From Amoebidium appalachense (taxonomy: Eukaryota; Ichthyosporea): a stretch of DNA of 64,000 bases. The stretch lies in assembly GCA_963693365.1 (NCBI GenBank), contig CAVNZM010000017.1, positions 6,138,001 to 6,202,000 on the forward strand, written 5' to 3'. Below are positions 1-41,959 of this stretch, in pieces (position 1 is the first letter of the stretch; the number at the start of each line of letters is the position of its first letter). The notes under the pieces are model-generated. The model was not told where the DNA came from, searched no databases, and worked only from the letters and a program-made list of their open reading frames with translations. Made by a program: the position numbers and the translations under genes.

Positions 1-6
1 TCATTG

Positions 7-134
7 CTATTGACTGGCTGGCCACTGCAGCAGCAACCCATCGTAGCCCAACTCCACATGTGGCCCCTTGGTGCCGGTCTCGGCTTTGGCTGCTTCGTTG
101 CCCTCAGTGTGCCCAACTGGCGAGAAGGGTGGGT

Positions 135-200
<66 letters not shown>

Positions 201-236
201 TAGTGGGGAGGGGGCTAGCGGTAAGGACTTGCGTGT

Positions 237-323
<87 letters not shown>

Positions 324-521
324 TTTTTGTGTGTTTGAGGGGGGGGGGGGGAGGAGAGAGAGAGAGAGAGGGGGGGGGGGGGGGGGGGCTAGTGCAATAC
401 AAATGAGAAGGTTTTTTGGAAAACAAACAACTCCATGCACCTTTTGCAAGACACACAATAAGTAGGTGCCAAAAGTAGAGCCCCTCCTCAGCAGAGGCCC
501 AAATCACCCCCGGAAAGAAAA

Positions 522-558
<37 letters not shown>

Positions 559-1578
559 GTGCACGCGTAGATTCGGCCTAAAGTAGTATTACAGTGACAC
601 AACCAACTATCAGCGACTCTCACATTTGGACTAGTCGACATAATGAAGATACGAAAAATCGAACAAACAGAAGAGTGTGAAACTAAGTCATCCACAGTAA
701 CCAAGCTTCATGTGGTGGTGGTATTTATGTGTGGGGGAGAAGTTGAGATGTGTTACAGAATACACTCGCAAAGCACACATAGAGTATGCATGATAAGCAC
801 AGCCCATTCTTAGGGGCGGGTCCAAGTAATCCATGGGGAAGGGGGGAGGGAGGGAGGGAGGGTGTCTGTGTCTGCGTGTGTGTGTGTGTGCCGGGGAGGG
901 GGGGGGTATTTGGCACGTACTTGCATGGTTCATGCCGATAAGATAGACCTGTTTTGGGGGAGGGCTGATACTCTGCGCCACAGCCACCGACTGGGGGAGG
1001 GTCAGGTGGGACCCATGCAGGGGGGATAGACGCAGCATGTCAAGAAACACTATTTCACTGCCATGCATCTTGGTGAGTGTCTGTGTGTACGTGTTAATGT
1101 GTGTGTGTGCATGTACGTGTATGTATGTGTATGTGTGTGTGTGTTCGTGTGCGTGGGGGGAGGGGGGGGAGGGGTGTGTGTGTGTGTGTGTACGTGTGTG
1201 TGCGTGTGCAAATGTGTCTGTGTGTGTGGGGGAGGGGGGGGAGGGGGGGGGGGAAAGAGAGGGGGGAGTGGGGGGGGGGGGGGGGGGGGGGAGGGTTATG
1301 GCAGTTAGGCAGACATTGACAGACAAACCTCCCCCCCCCCCCCCCCCCCCCCCCCCCACCCCCCCCCCCCCCCCCCAAAAAAAAACAAAAAAAAAACAAA
1401 CAAAACACCGCCACCACAACAACACACCCAAAAATCAAACCTAAAGAAACAAAGCAAACCAAAAAGATACCAAAGTTGCTTAAAGCTCTTAAAGTCATAC
1501 CTAAAACCAGCATCCCACCATGATTGTATGCCATCATATATCATGGTATTCCCACACCCAACCCTTCGGGCACATCCC

Positions 1579-1631
<53 letters not shown>

Positions 1632-2080
1632 CGCCCAGACAACCAAACCCACCCACACCCACACACCCACACGTTAGTAACATCCACATACACACACACA
1701 AACTGAACAAAGCAAACAAACCCAGGAAAAGACAACAAAAACAAACATGCAAACAAAAACCGTACGACCACCGCCACCATCATTAAACTTCACATCGTTC
1801 ACACTCTTAACCTCAACACCCCAAACATAACTGCTTTCCCCCTTGATTCCCCATCTGTTCTGTTTTCCTCCTGTTCTCCCTCTTATCCCTTCCTATTCTC
1901 ATTCCATTTCCCTGTTTTCCCTTCCTATTCTCATTCTATTCCCCTGCTATCCCGTCTTATTCTCATTCTATTCCCCTGTTATCCCGTCCTATTCTCATTC
2001 TATTCCCCTGTTATCCCCTACATGCATAGATGAAAGTCCTCTCTTATCCCCCATCACATTCCTATGATCTTCGGATTTAT

Positions 2081-2111
<31 letters not shown>

Positions 2112-2965
2112 TTCTTCCAGTCTCGTAGTTTCTACCTTCCAAAACCCTTATATTCCCTCGTCATTCCCCCATATTCCCAGTATATTCCCAGCATATTCCC
2201 TTATATTCCCTCGTCATTCCCCCATATTCCCAGTACATTCCCAGCATATTCCCTTATATTCCCTCGTCATTCCTCCATATTCCCAGTATATTCCCAGCAT
2301 ATTCCCTTATATTCCCTCGTCATTCCCCCATATTCCCAGTATATTCCCAGCATATTCCCCTACATTCCCTCATCATTACCCGATAATCTCAGTATATTCC
2401 CAGCATAATTCCTCGGTATTCCCCCATATTCCCAGCAAATTCCCCCATATTCCTGCACTCACCTCGTCAGGCACACAGAGGGCATCCGACACATATGAGA
2501 TGTTGCCAAACCGGAACCCACAGCACCCCTTGGCCCCATGCGGCACCGGCAAAGGCGTAAACACGCACCCTGATTTTTTTTGATTTTTTTTATTTTATTT
2601 TATTTTATTTTTTTTTTGGGGGGGGGGGGGGAGGGGGGGGGAGAGAGAGAGAGAAAAGAAGGGAGAAAAGGTGGGCATGGGTGGGTGGGGGAGGGGGGAG
2701 GGGGAAGGGGGGAAAGGGGCAAGGAATGTGGTTAACAGCACGAATCAGCAAACCACAGTATGAGCAACAGTGTGAGGTAATAATAGAAATGATGATATGC
2801 AATAAAGCAGTAGCGGGCTCACAAAGGTTGCAGCCACACAGGATGGGCCCTGCTGGCCCTACCTGTAGAACAGACCCCCCCTCCCCCCCCCTCTTCACCT
2901 TCTCCCCACTTTCCCTGGTCGCCGGGCAAAAAAAAGGAGAAAAACAAGGGTGGGGGTGGGTGCGT

Positions 2966-3000
<35 letters not shown>

Positions 3001-3073
3001 TCGGGGGGGGGGGGGGGAAGGGGGGGATGCTATTCCTACCTGGAAATTTGTTGACATGATATCGGGCGCCAGG

Positions 3074-3110
<37 letters not shown>

Positions 3111-3277
3111 ACATAGTAAGAAGAACGAACTCAGAACGGGTAACATAATGTTACCAAAAAAAAAAAATAAACAAACAAAACAAAAAAAAACAAAAAACAG
3201 AAAGCATGAGAAATAGCTTGAGACCATCAATAAGCAGGGGAAGAGGGGGAGGTGTTATTTTGTGAATGTCTTTCGTT

Positions 3278-3308
<31 letters not shown>

Positions 3309-4023
3309 CCCCTTCTTCTTTTTTCTTTAGTTGGAGTGGGAGGAGGGGGGAGGGGAGGGAGAAGGGGGCTTACCTGGAACAGGTTCAAACGGCTTATTCT
3401 CCTCAAACGACAGAAAATCCAAAAGAGAAACACCACCCCCAGCAGAATGATTAAACCCAGGGAACAAATATGGAAATGCGTTTTTCAATGTTTGCATGTC
3501 AACATCACGGGCGTAAACTGGAAGCGGATGCTCCTTGCGCAAACTAAAATCCCTGAGATCATCAAGACCATATGCAGCGTCGTTGTGGTCATGTGTGAGA
3601 ACTATGGCGTCAAGATGTGTGATGTTGTGTTGGGGGAACCACTCAAGGGCGGTCTGCCAAAAGAACTTTCCACAATCGATGAGAATGTTCCGGAAAGGCT
3701 CGTCGGAGGTGCGACGGTGACGCACTGTAGGTGAAAGAAGGGCATGGAAGGTTTCTGGGATATTAGTATCTGCTCGAACTGTCTATTGGTCATATGTGCT
3801 AGAAAACAGGCAAGAAAGGGCTGGTGAAACAGTGACAGATGCAGGGTGGGATTAGACAATTTCGGGTGAGTGGGTAAGGGGAGGGGCGGTGGGGTGAGAG
3901 TGGTATGGGAAGGAAACCTTAGAAAAGTTCGAGAGCCGCCATATTTGTCTATCTTGGTGTGCATAAGCTACCGTATTCAGAAAGAAATGATAGAGCCGTG
4001 TGCATGTACTCGTATAGAAGGCG

Positions 4024-4069
<46 letters not shown>

Positions 4070-4432
4070 AAGATGTGGGCATGAACGCTAACTGAATTTT
4101 TACGAACGCTCGTGCACGTGGCCTAGTTTACGTGGATCTGTATCGGACCGTAAACCACAGCGGGCAAACTGGGTATCATATCTTGTTCTGTCCAAAATTT
4201 AAGAGGGCGGAACAGAGGGGATGAAGACGACTATGAGTAGGGGTGGACAGGCACCCCGTGCATGTCGGCGACGGCTGTACGGGAGGAACAAAAAGGTTTG
4301 AGTGGGTGAGGGAGGTTATTGAGAGAGACGGGGAGCTGTGTTAAGCACTCACAACACACGAAGCAAAATGAGGCGGACGAGGAAGAGAGGGGCGGAGGAG
4401 GAGGGGAGGGGGAGGAAGGGGGAGGGGGGGAA

Positions 4433-4465
<33 letters not shown>

Positions 4466-4696
4466 TAAGTTGAATGACTCACCAAGCAAACAGGTGGCCC
4501 GTCGCAGGTTTTTTGAGCGCACATTCTTTCTTGCTGCGTCCACACACACGGCACAATCACCGTTCACCACACAGGTTACTCTAGGAACACCCTCTGACGT
4601 ACCCGAACCAAGAAGTAGGAGCTCAAAAAGTCCATCGCTCTGTATGTCTGTGTGCACGTCTGCTGCCGTCATCTTCGATATATAGTTCTGCTTCAA
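7..4696 (-). CDS. Metallo-beta-lactamase-fold hydrolase (PhnP-like), 5 exons
   Basis: Exons 4696-4483, 3724-3374, 2569-2463, 1068-921 and 116-7 join in phase (1,1,0,1) to 930 nt, giving 309 aa plus a stop. Seen: GSGTSEGVP near residues 30-38, the paired-Cys block [12 protein letters not shown], the metal motif [15 protein letters not shown] (the family's HxHxDA type, about residue 115), a PLPVPHG...GFRFG block, SDALCVPDE, a LHGSHLTL histidine block, and the C-terminal GMNH...VELGYDGL. This is the order of the PhnP-like MBL hydrolases found in fungi, protists and bacteria. They are metal-dependent phosphodiesterase-type or uncharacterised hydrolases. No targeting signal is obvious, so a cytosolic location is inferred. 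The start at 4696 is the first ATG of the exon; a second Met lies at residue 9. Introns 1, 2 and 4 have C-rich or poly(C) sense strands right after the donor. The substrate cannot be read from the sequence. Confidence 0.85.
1889..2016. repeat. 32-bp minisatellite, about 4 copies
   Basis: Four tandem copies of a roughly 32-base unit (core ctattctcattctattcccc) lie in intron 3 of the MBL hydrolase gene. Copies differ by a few substitutions. Confidence 0.75.
2155..2450. repeat. 53-bp minisatellite
   Basis: The phrase tcattcccccatattcccag recurs at 2161, 2214, 2267 and 2320, a 53-base period, followed by degenerate copies. It abuts the donor of exon 3 of the MBL hydrolase (exon end 2463). Confidence 0.8.
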
Positions 4697-5954
4697 AAGG
4701 CTTTTTCAAAAGAATGAGAATGTTTATGACTCTAAGATGCGAAGTGTGAAGAAGACTCAAGGAAGAAGGTGTTACAGTGTACTAAGAAGTGTGCTTGGGA
4801 TAGTTTTAAGGTAAAGGACATTACCAAGTTTCTCATTAATGACATTAACCATGAAGGAATACTTTTGAGAAGTAAGAACTCCTTTTGAGAAGAGAACTAT
4901 GGACGTTTTCTTGTCTGGCAGGAAGCGATGAGGCTCTCTCTCTTGTTGCGCAAAAAAGTGGTGGTGCGATCGGAGCCAATCAGATGCGAATATATTTTCC
5001 AAGTTATCCAAGGCCATTGTGTTCAACTCAATTACTTCTAATATTTACAAAGCACCCTCGTTTTTGCTAATAATATATATATATATTTAGTTTTTTTGGT
5101 TAGTTACATACGTACAGAATTGTAAGTCCTATAATACGAGCTGGTGAAGAATGGGGAAAAAAACTTGAGTTTAGCAGGAAGTGTCGATTCAGCCAATGAT
5201 AAATGGCCGGGATAAAACTTTCTACACCAATCACACATTCGCATCTATAACCCACCAATCACATTACCATTTAAAAGACGGCAATATGGTACTGTTGTAT
5301 GAAATCAGGGATTGGTTGATCTGATGAAGATCTTAGAATTCATGGAGAGGGGCAATAAGCAAAATTTCGCAATTCTGCAATAGCTTGAATAAATAAAGTT
5401 TTATTAGTTTTATTAGTTAAGTAGTTTTATAAATTTGGTTTTTTATTCGCATACTGCTTTAGTTACGTATGTTTTAAGAGACACAGAGAATTTGTCATAG
5501 ATACCACACGTAAGCTTGTGATTGGTTTTATATCATGTACTTATGCGACTGCTTTTTCACGCTTATGAGCCACACGAATTTCCCGGTGCCCCTCCTACAA
5601 CGTTAACTGAGGCAAGAAAATGGAAAGGGAAAACAAGGAAAGGGAGAGAGAGCGCCTTGAGAGAAACGTGAGTGATAAACGTGCCACGCTTTCTTTTATT
5701 TATATGGTAGAGAAACTTTAAACTGGAGCTAGGCTGTAGGCAGTTCATGGTTGCTGCGTAGCTAGGCTTCCCTCTGTCAGTTGTCACCAAAGTTGAATTT
5801 GAAACGTTGTTTTCAAGTTGAAAAACTACAACAGCTTGTACGTCGTCGAAATTTCTCCGTTAGGAGAATTTGTGGTTCACTTCCCATGCAATTCTAAACT
5901 ATGCTGCATATAGAAGTAAATGCATAGTATGTGTATGGCTTGTTAGAGCTAAAT
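4697..5954. promoter_or_regulatory. Head-to-head promoter interval with CCAAT cluster
   Basis: This 1.26-kb interval separates the divergent starts of the MBL hydrolase (minus) and the RhoGAP gene (plus). CCAAT occurs at 4976, 5193, 5227 and 5255 on the plus strand, and as ATTGG at 5311 and 5521. Six boxes in about 550 bp suggest NF-Y-type control of one or both genes, which is inference. It is one of the few stretches without long homopolymers. No conserved ORF was found in it. Confidence 0.45.
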
Positions 5955-21574
<15,620 letters not shown>

Positions 21575-21602
21575 GCCAGATATGCTCGTTGTTAGCGGAT
21601 AC

Positions 21603-21632
21603 TAAATAAACAAACAGACACGAAATAAACAA
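21603..21632 (+). terminator. Polyadenylation signals of the RhoGAP gene
   Basis: AATAAA occurs at about 21605 and 21624, 30-50 bases after the stop codon at 21574. They are consistent with a short 3' UTR. Confidence 0.6.
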
Positions 21633-22657
21633 ACAGTTACTTCACACGGCGTGTTAGTCAATGACATGTGTGCGCCGATGTCTTGGCCATGCGTGTCAGT
21701 GTCCGACGTCGACGTCGACGTCCTCGGGGCATGCTTCTGTAGGTGTTTGCAAGTTTTAATTAAGACATGTACTAGTGACATGCATGTGAATATTCAATAA
21801 TTTCAAGCAAGAAAGATTCCAAGTAATTTTGTTCGCGGTACAGCTGGTCCGGGTACTTGACGACTGACTGACAACTGAGTCACGGTGAGTGGCAGAATTA
21901 TTGGTAGAAGCTGGCAGGTATCATCATCTTCCGAAGATGATGCATATGTACACAGTAGTTACTATGAGACATTAATAATATTATGCTTAAAGTATAATCA
22001 TGGATGTAGTGTGTCAACTTCATAATATATTGCAATTGTTGGTGAACAGCAAAATACGTTATTTATGGAAATTTTTTTCATCTTCTAGCGGCTATATATT
22101 AGAGGCTGTGACCGTGCACGGTACGTAAGCTAACCATAATAAAAGATTTCGAAATGTCATTGAGGCATATGTTCCTTTCACCTTTGCACGCTGCAGCCAG
22201 AGAGATCTGCAAGGTGCGTGCTGGCACCAAAAAAAAAAAATTAATAAGCGTTTGCGGCGCGCAGTATGATACGTATTACTACAGAAAGCACAAACACTTT
22301 CACCCACCGTTTGCTTTCTGGGTGACGGGCACGGCAATGGCAATGATGATGGCAGCAATGAGGATGACTATGCACCCGGCAGCAATCAGCATGCGCCTCT
22401 TCTTGCCCCCCACCACCCGAACTTGCCCCCTGCATCCATGCTGCTCAACGAAGAAGGGAAGAGGCGGAAAAGTGCTTGAAGATAGGGTGGGGTGTTGTCA
22501 GTTGACTTTGCAACGTAAGAACAGCCAGCTCTTCAAAATTGGGTTAGAGAAGGCCGCATGAAACTTCACGAGTGGATATTGGGTGCATGCATGCATATGC
22601 TGGGCATTCCCCATAAGGCTTTTTGATTTTGAAACGGGGAGGGGGGTAGTAGGAAGT

Positions 22658-22696
<39 letters not shown>

Positions 22697-23433
22697 CCAC
22701 CACCCCTCCACTGGCTGGGGAAGGGGGGGGGGGGGGGGGACCCACCACCACCCAGGGGGGGGGGGGGGGGGAGGGGGGGACTACCCAAATATGACTAATA
22801 ATATTAGTATGTATATTGGATACCAGCTTGAAACATACTGGCATTGGCACCTTCGAATTCTCTACAATTTTTTTGCTCATATATGGGAGCAAAACCTCGG
22901 GTGTTCTTTCACACGACCGGGAGCTGTTCGTGGCCCACGCGCGATGCATGTTCGTCCGAACGTGCGCGCGGGTGCTGCAGTGCATTGCAATTGTGGCACC
23001 TCCGGACCCTCCTTGCAAGCCCACACAACCTTTATTTCCTGTACATTATGCAAACATATGTCCCTCCTCTGTTCCCTAATGAACACAAGAGTTCATACGA
23101 TGCATACGTACGTACTCCTGTTTACCACAACTTTCTATGTTTCCTTGTGCGCTACGGCTCGACTCCTCCGGATACTTGCAATTCTTAATAGTCGTGAAGG
23201 CTCCCCATACCGGGGTGCCTTTTGCTCCCCATACCGGGGCGCCTTACTTAAATTCAAAACTTGTAAAACCGTTGGCATTGGCTATAAATAAACGTATGTT
23301 GTTCTACACGTGCACAGGCATTTACAACCACTCTGCCAAGGGGCATTCCTGCCTACATCATCACCCATGGCCCACCACCCGCTGAACCCTTGCCACTTTC
23401 TTCCTCACACTTCGTTTACGTATCCATTTTCAC

Positions 23434-23466
<33 letters not shown>

Positions 23467-23854
23467 ATATCCCGGTTCACCTCACAGAGGTTACCGGTCA
23501 CTTGGCTCTTGCAGTGCCTGCTGCCCCAGGCCTAGAACGATATCTATAGCTACATCAGAACTCTTTTGTAACTTATTATTATTAGCAAAATCGGATTTCA
23601 CTTGTAACTATACACTAATATTACAGGCCATCTACAATCCATCCTCACCATACCACGGGAGCCTAAGTAGCACGGCACTGTGTGTGTGTGTGTGTGTGTG
23701 TGTGTGAGTGTGATAGCATGTGCCAGCGTGCATGCATCAGTGTGTCTGTACCCACACGACTGTGGCGTCTGTGTTTACGCACCATAGAGGAGGATGAGGG
23801 CAGAAACAGGAACGAATGGAGGAGGGGGGCGGTGGTTGGGGGGGGAGGACAGGC
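21633..23854. other. Intergenic interval between convergent genes
   Basis: This 2.2-kb interval separates the ends of the RhoGAP gene (plus) and the ACSF3-like gene (minus). It holds poly(G) runs with repeated acccaccacc (22660-22780), a duplicated 24-base phrase containing gctccccataccggggtgcc (about 23200-23245), a T-run (23437-23465) and one possible membrane-anchor exon on the minus strand. No other conserved coding sequence is seen. Confidence 0.5.
22300..22440 (-). CDS. Possible terminal exon encoding a membrane anchor
   Basis: After a pyrimidine-rich acceptor ending gagcag, a minus-strand frame of 46 codons runs to TGA at 22302-22300. It reads a short Gly/Arg/Lys segment (VVGGKKRR), then about 21 hydrophobic residues (MLIAAGCIVILIAAIIIAIA), then VPVTQKANGG. 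Basic residues before the helix suggest a single-span anchor. The start phase (0) equals that of the donor at 24662 in the ACSF3-like gene, so it could be an alternative last exon. That form would lack the catalytic lysine block. It could equally belong to an unrecognised gene, or be chance. Confidence 0.3.
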   Translation of the reverse strand, partial: HGCRGQVRVVGGKKRRMLIAAGCIVILIAAIIIAIAVPVTQKANGG

Positions 23855-38005
<14,151 letters not shown>

Positions 38006-38718
38006 AGTGTAGGCTGGTTAAAGGGAAACAAATTGAAAAGAACACACGAAGTCACGAATGAGCCGCTGCTTTTATATGCAGCAGGTGATATATTCGAGGT
38101 CCTCGAGTGTGTAGAGAAAATCAATATAAATGAACAGGGTCTGAATCCTGTAAGTAAATGGATTACATAGTTGCACATGTAGTTAGGGAAAAGAGGAAGG
38201 GGAAAGGAACCGATAAACAGACCGTGGACTTGAAAATATGCATTATTCAAGTTTTGCATACGTGAAGTTATAGCAGTTTGAGTATGTGTCATTTCTTAGT
38301 GGAACTCTTTAATATAAATTGACGTTATCGATTCTGGCAGATACTGTAAAAAGACTGTCGTTTTATTGGTCAGTGAGTGTTTACGTAATATCTCCGTTGC
38401 ATGTGATGTACAAGTGTGTTTAATGTGACCTTTCATAGCGCCTTGTGCAGCAGAAAGATAGGCATACTATAAAACTAACATATATATACGAAATATATTT
38501 GAGCCAATTTATTAGCTTATAATTGTTTTTTTATATAAATATATCGAGCTCAAAAGCCTCGTTATACTGGCAACGAGACGGCTGAGCCTCGGATACATAC
38601 CGGCGACTTCATTTCGTGACATTTGACAATGTCGATTGGATAACAAAGTTTGAGTGAGTCTCGAGATCAAAGCATGGATTAGGGAGTCACTTCTGGACCC
38701 TGTTCTGGACGTGCCCGG

Positions 38719-38755
<37 letters not shown>

Positions 38756-39241
38756 GCCACGCCGTTGAAGCACGTATCCCGGCGAGGCTCACCCGGCCCC
38801 TTGTATTCCATCTGACAAAAACGACGCTCTAGATCTCCGCATACGTCACCATAGAACACACATGCACACACATCTGTACATCCATGGCCACGGATACGCG
38901 GACATGTACACACGGACACACACACGCGCACACACGTACGCCGTGGCACACACGCACACACACACACAAACACGCACAAGCACATGTACATATACACACA
39001 GACGTCGACGTAAAAGCAACTTCACACATGCACGTGTGTACACACACAACATATAGGTATACGCACACACACACGCACACATGAAAACACACACGCATAC
39101 ACACACACACACACATGAAGACACACACATACACACATGTACACACGTGACACACACACAGACAGACACACACGCCAACACACACGCACACACACACACA
39201 CACGCACACGTCACACACACACAAGCATGCACGTGCACACG

Positions 39242-39340
<99 letters not shown>

Positions 39341-39536
39341 GCGATCCACACATCCCGTGGGCAAACCACACGTGCACCCCGGGGTGGTCGATGGGACTTC
39401 CCTGGGCATGCGATGTGCTAATTTTACCTTCAACTGTTCGACCAACCAAAAGGAGGCTAAAAATCTAGGGAGCCGACTCCGAGTTTGTAGAATTCCAGAG
39501 CGCCTTCCTCTGAGCTAGGGGGACTATCGACCGAAC
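38006..39536. other. Divergent promoter interval with a CA-rich block
   Basis: The region between the ACSF3-like start (38005, minus) and the intronless plus-strand gene. 38040-38700 is AT-rich and free of long homopolymers. A G-run occupies 38719-38750, and 38840-39340 is cac/aca repeats with about 99 bases of pure (CA)n at 39242-39340. No conserved ORF is seen. Confidence 0.5.
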
Positions 39537-39596
39537 TATATAAACCTAGTCCGACCCACATTTTCTCTCAGACAGAAACTCGTTTGCTCACCGAAG
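39537..39596 (+). promoter_or_regulatory. TATA box and 5' UTR of the intronless secreted gene
   Basis: TATATAAA lies at 39537-39544. A pyrimidine-rich initiator-like site (tctctcaga) lies about 30 bases on, near 39565-39573, and the ATG follows at 39597. Spacing fits a canonical TATA promoter with a 5' UTR of about 30 bases. No comparable TATA was seen at the spliced genes. Confidence 0.6.
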
Positions 39597-40940
39597 ATGG
39601 CGCCCAAGAACTCAAACCGTCTACTTTGCGCACTTGCGCTTCTGAGCTCCTGCATTTGGGCAGACGGCGCCGCTGTACATTCCCAAGACGAAGCAACAGT
39701 AACCTTTTCCCTGTACGATTCCACGACGCACACAAACCAGCTTTCCAAGTCCCTTGCAACAATTCTCGGTGCTTCTCCCCAAGATTTCTCCGTAGGCCAG
39801 CGCGTGCGTCGAAGCACTGAAGAAACCACCATCGAGTTCATGTTTTCTTCAGTCGAGCATGCACAGGAACTGCACCGTATTGCTCGCGAACAACCCTCCG
39901 CTCTTGCACAGCTTGGCGTCTCGGCCATCACACCACGGTCGTCACTCGACACCGCCACCGTTTTCACTCGGTGTCCCCTAGGCCAGTATCTGTCCAACAC
40001 AAAATGCAACACGTGCACACCGTCCTCCACCACAAGCACAACCAACTGTCCTTTGGGTATTGCATGCACGGGTCCAAACGACGCGTGGTGTGTAAACGGC
40101 CAGGAGAAAACATTCCAGAAAACATTTGCAAAACAGATTGCTCAGCAACAGAACTACCAGTCTTGCTGGCCTACTCTTGCCAAGTCGGTTCAGAACTTTT
40201 ACAACTTCTGGCCCGGATCCAACGCAGGCTTAAACAACACATGGGGGCCTTCGCCTGTCTGCTACAGCGTCGACAATGCTAGCATTCCTTCCACCGACCT
40301 CGGAAAACGCCAACTTATTCAAATCGCCATTGACTACCTTTATTCTCTCAAGAATTCTTCGCCCAAGCGTCTCACCTACGCCCACCACCACGACCCTTAT
40401 TGGTCTGGACCTATTGGTTACAACGTTGGCTTTAATAAGACACCCAACGCGAACTGGCATGGAATGGACTGCACAGACACAACTACTTTTGTTTACAACA
40501 TTGTGTTTGGCATCCACATGAGCAGCAAAACAAACATACAATCATCGCAGGCAATCAAGCGCTACCCAATGTCGCAGCTTCAGTTTGGTGACCTGATGTA
40601 TTTCACTTCCCCAACCACTAGTTCGGCCAGCAAGAACTCGGACAATGCCACTCTTTCTTCTCACGGTGGTTTTGCATACAAATTCCCCATTGGGGGGGCT
40701 ACCTCTACTACACCCACCTCCGTATTTTCGTCCACCTATCAGGGAAATAAGACAGATCCGGGGCCAAACATCAACTCCAACATAAATGCATGGCCGCTTT
40801 CGAACTTTCAGTTTGGGTTAAAGATGCAGGATGTACTTGATGCATGGAACAACAAGGAAACACGTGCAAAGGTGTTTACCGGTTTGTGCTTTGAGTATGT
40901 GGGTGGCATGTGCGACTACAAACTGCGGAGCACATGGTGA
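39597..40940 (+). CDS. Secreted NlpC/P60-like cysteine-peptidase candidate, intronless
   Basis: Single exon, 447 aa. Residues 1-25 look like a signal peptide (LLCALALLSSCIWADGA). Residues about 32-112 form a compact alpha/beta-looking domain (VTFSLY..., TTIEFMFSSVEHA, LAQLGVSAI) that I do not recognise; its strand-helix pattern is SEA- or propeptide-like. Residues 126-165 are Cys-rich (CPLGQYLSNTKCNTC). The C-terminal domain has GMDCTDTTTFVYN (Cys292), LQFGDLMYF (331-336) and SSHGGFAY (His356). That is the order Cys, GDL-hydrophobic, His of NlpC/P60 peptidases, which cleave peptidoglycan peptides or related amides. Several N-glycosylation sequons are present. The lack of introns among intron-rich neighbours suggests recent acquisition or retrocopying. 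The function is inferred from these motifs only. Confidence 0.85.
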   Translation: MAPKNSNRLLCALALLSSCIWADGAAVHSQDEATVTFSLYDSTTHTNQLSKSLATILGASPQDFSVGQRVRRSTEETTIEFMFSSVEHAQELHRIAREQPSALAQLGVSAITPRSSLDTATVFTRCPLGQYLSNTKCNTCTPSSTTSTTNCPLGIACTGPNDAWCVNGQEKTFQKTFAKQIAQQQNYQSCWPTLAKSVQNFYNFWPGSNAGLNNTWGPSPVCYSVDNASIPSTDLGKRQLIQIAIDYLYSLKNSSPKRLTYAHHHDPYWSGPIGYNVGFNKTPNANWHGMDCTDTTTFVYNIVFGIHMSSKTNIQSSQAIKRYPMSQLQFGDLMYFTSPTTSSASKNSDNATLSSHGGFAYKFPIGGATSTTPTSVFSSTYQGNKTDPGPNINSNINAWPLSNFQFGLKMQDVLDAWNNKETRAKVFTGLCFEYVGGMCDYKLRSTW

Positions 40941-41924
40941 TTATTAGTACTGTAACATACTAAGAGCTTATGAAACTTCATAGAATAGGAGAAGTGTAAA
41001 GCAGGCGGTGGTGGTTTTTTTTTTTGTTTTTTTTTTTGTTGTTGTTGGGGGGGGGGGGGGGGGGGGGGAGTGGAGTACTGGTAAGAATGCTTAGGTGATT
41101 ACCTATAAATGAGTATATACTAGTAGCTGGGTGCTGGTTCCCACCCAAAGATGGCGGTATGTAGATAGAATAGTATAGGCTGTTATATATAGTCACTGCT
41201 TAAAACAAACCAAGCCTTGCTATGAAGATGATGATGGTAGTGTGTCTATGTGGTGAAACACTGAACTTCTCATAGCGTGGCCATGTACAGATCACACAGT
41301 GTATATAAATAAATTTCTGACTCGGAGTGTAGCCAGTGGAGATAAATGCATCAGAATTATCTTGTCTGTATCTGAAACTTTATTTTATATGAGTCGTTTA
41401 TCCCGCCTGCACCATTCGTTCTCGGAGTCATTGGGGATGGTTAAAGCAAGTGATAACTTGAATGGGTGCATACATAATCTTTACAAGTGCATGAAGTACT
41501 GTGTGCCTGGGTCCAGTTTTTATGCCTTCATCATGAATTCTAATTATGTGAGCTCAGATTTCAATTTATAAAAACCTTAGGCCTTAAGATTAAACCGCCT
41601 TTCTCCCACCGCTGTCTAATCAGTGTACACCTATGGGTGGCCGGGTACCTTAAATGATGTATACAGAACTATAAAGAGAGTAGTTCAACAGGTTCTGCCA
41701 ACCACGAGCATGCCTTTAATACACAAAATAAAATAAAAAACGAACCAAAACCTTAAAAAAATGAAACAGAGTTGAATAAAATACTCAATGTTATCTCGGC
41801 CTTGTTGTGTTGGAAATGCGCACCACTCTCAATAACCTCCGGACACGTCCGCAAAAAAAAAAAAAAAAAAAAAAACATAAAAAATGAAAAAAATAAAAAA
41901 TAAAAAATAAAAAAGTGGGTGGGT

Positions 41925-41959
<35 letters not shown>

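Noticed and set aside
4772-5026. 84-aa minus-strand ORF upstream of the MBL hydrolase
   Set aside because: No recognised similarity, and it lies in the promoter interval; the hydrolase chain is complete without it.
22154-22561. Plus-strand ORF starting MSLRHMFLSPLHAAAREICK followed by a GTGCGT donor
   Set aside because: It could be a first exon with a targeting-like start, but no downstream exon with family similarity was found and it overlaps the hydrophobic minus-strand frame.
23310-23549. Plus-strand terminal-exon-like segment after a T-run (..LALAVPAAPGLERYL)
   Set aside because: A plausible acceptor precedes it, but no upstream partner exon was found and the peptide is not recognisable.
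41299-41571. 90-aa plus-strand ORF downstream of the secreted gene
   Set aside because: It begins in the probable 3' UTR near AATAAA and has no recognisable motif.
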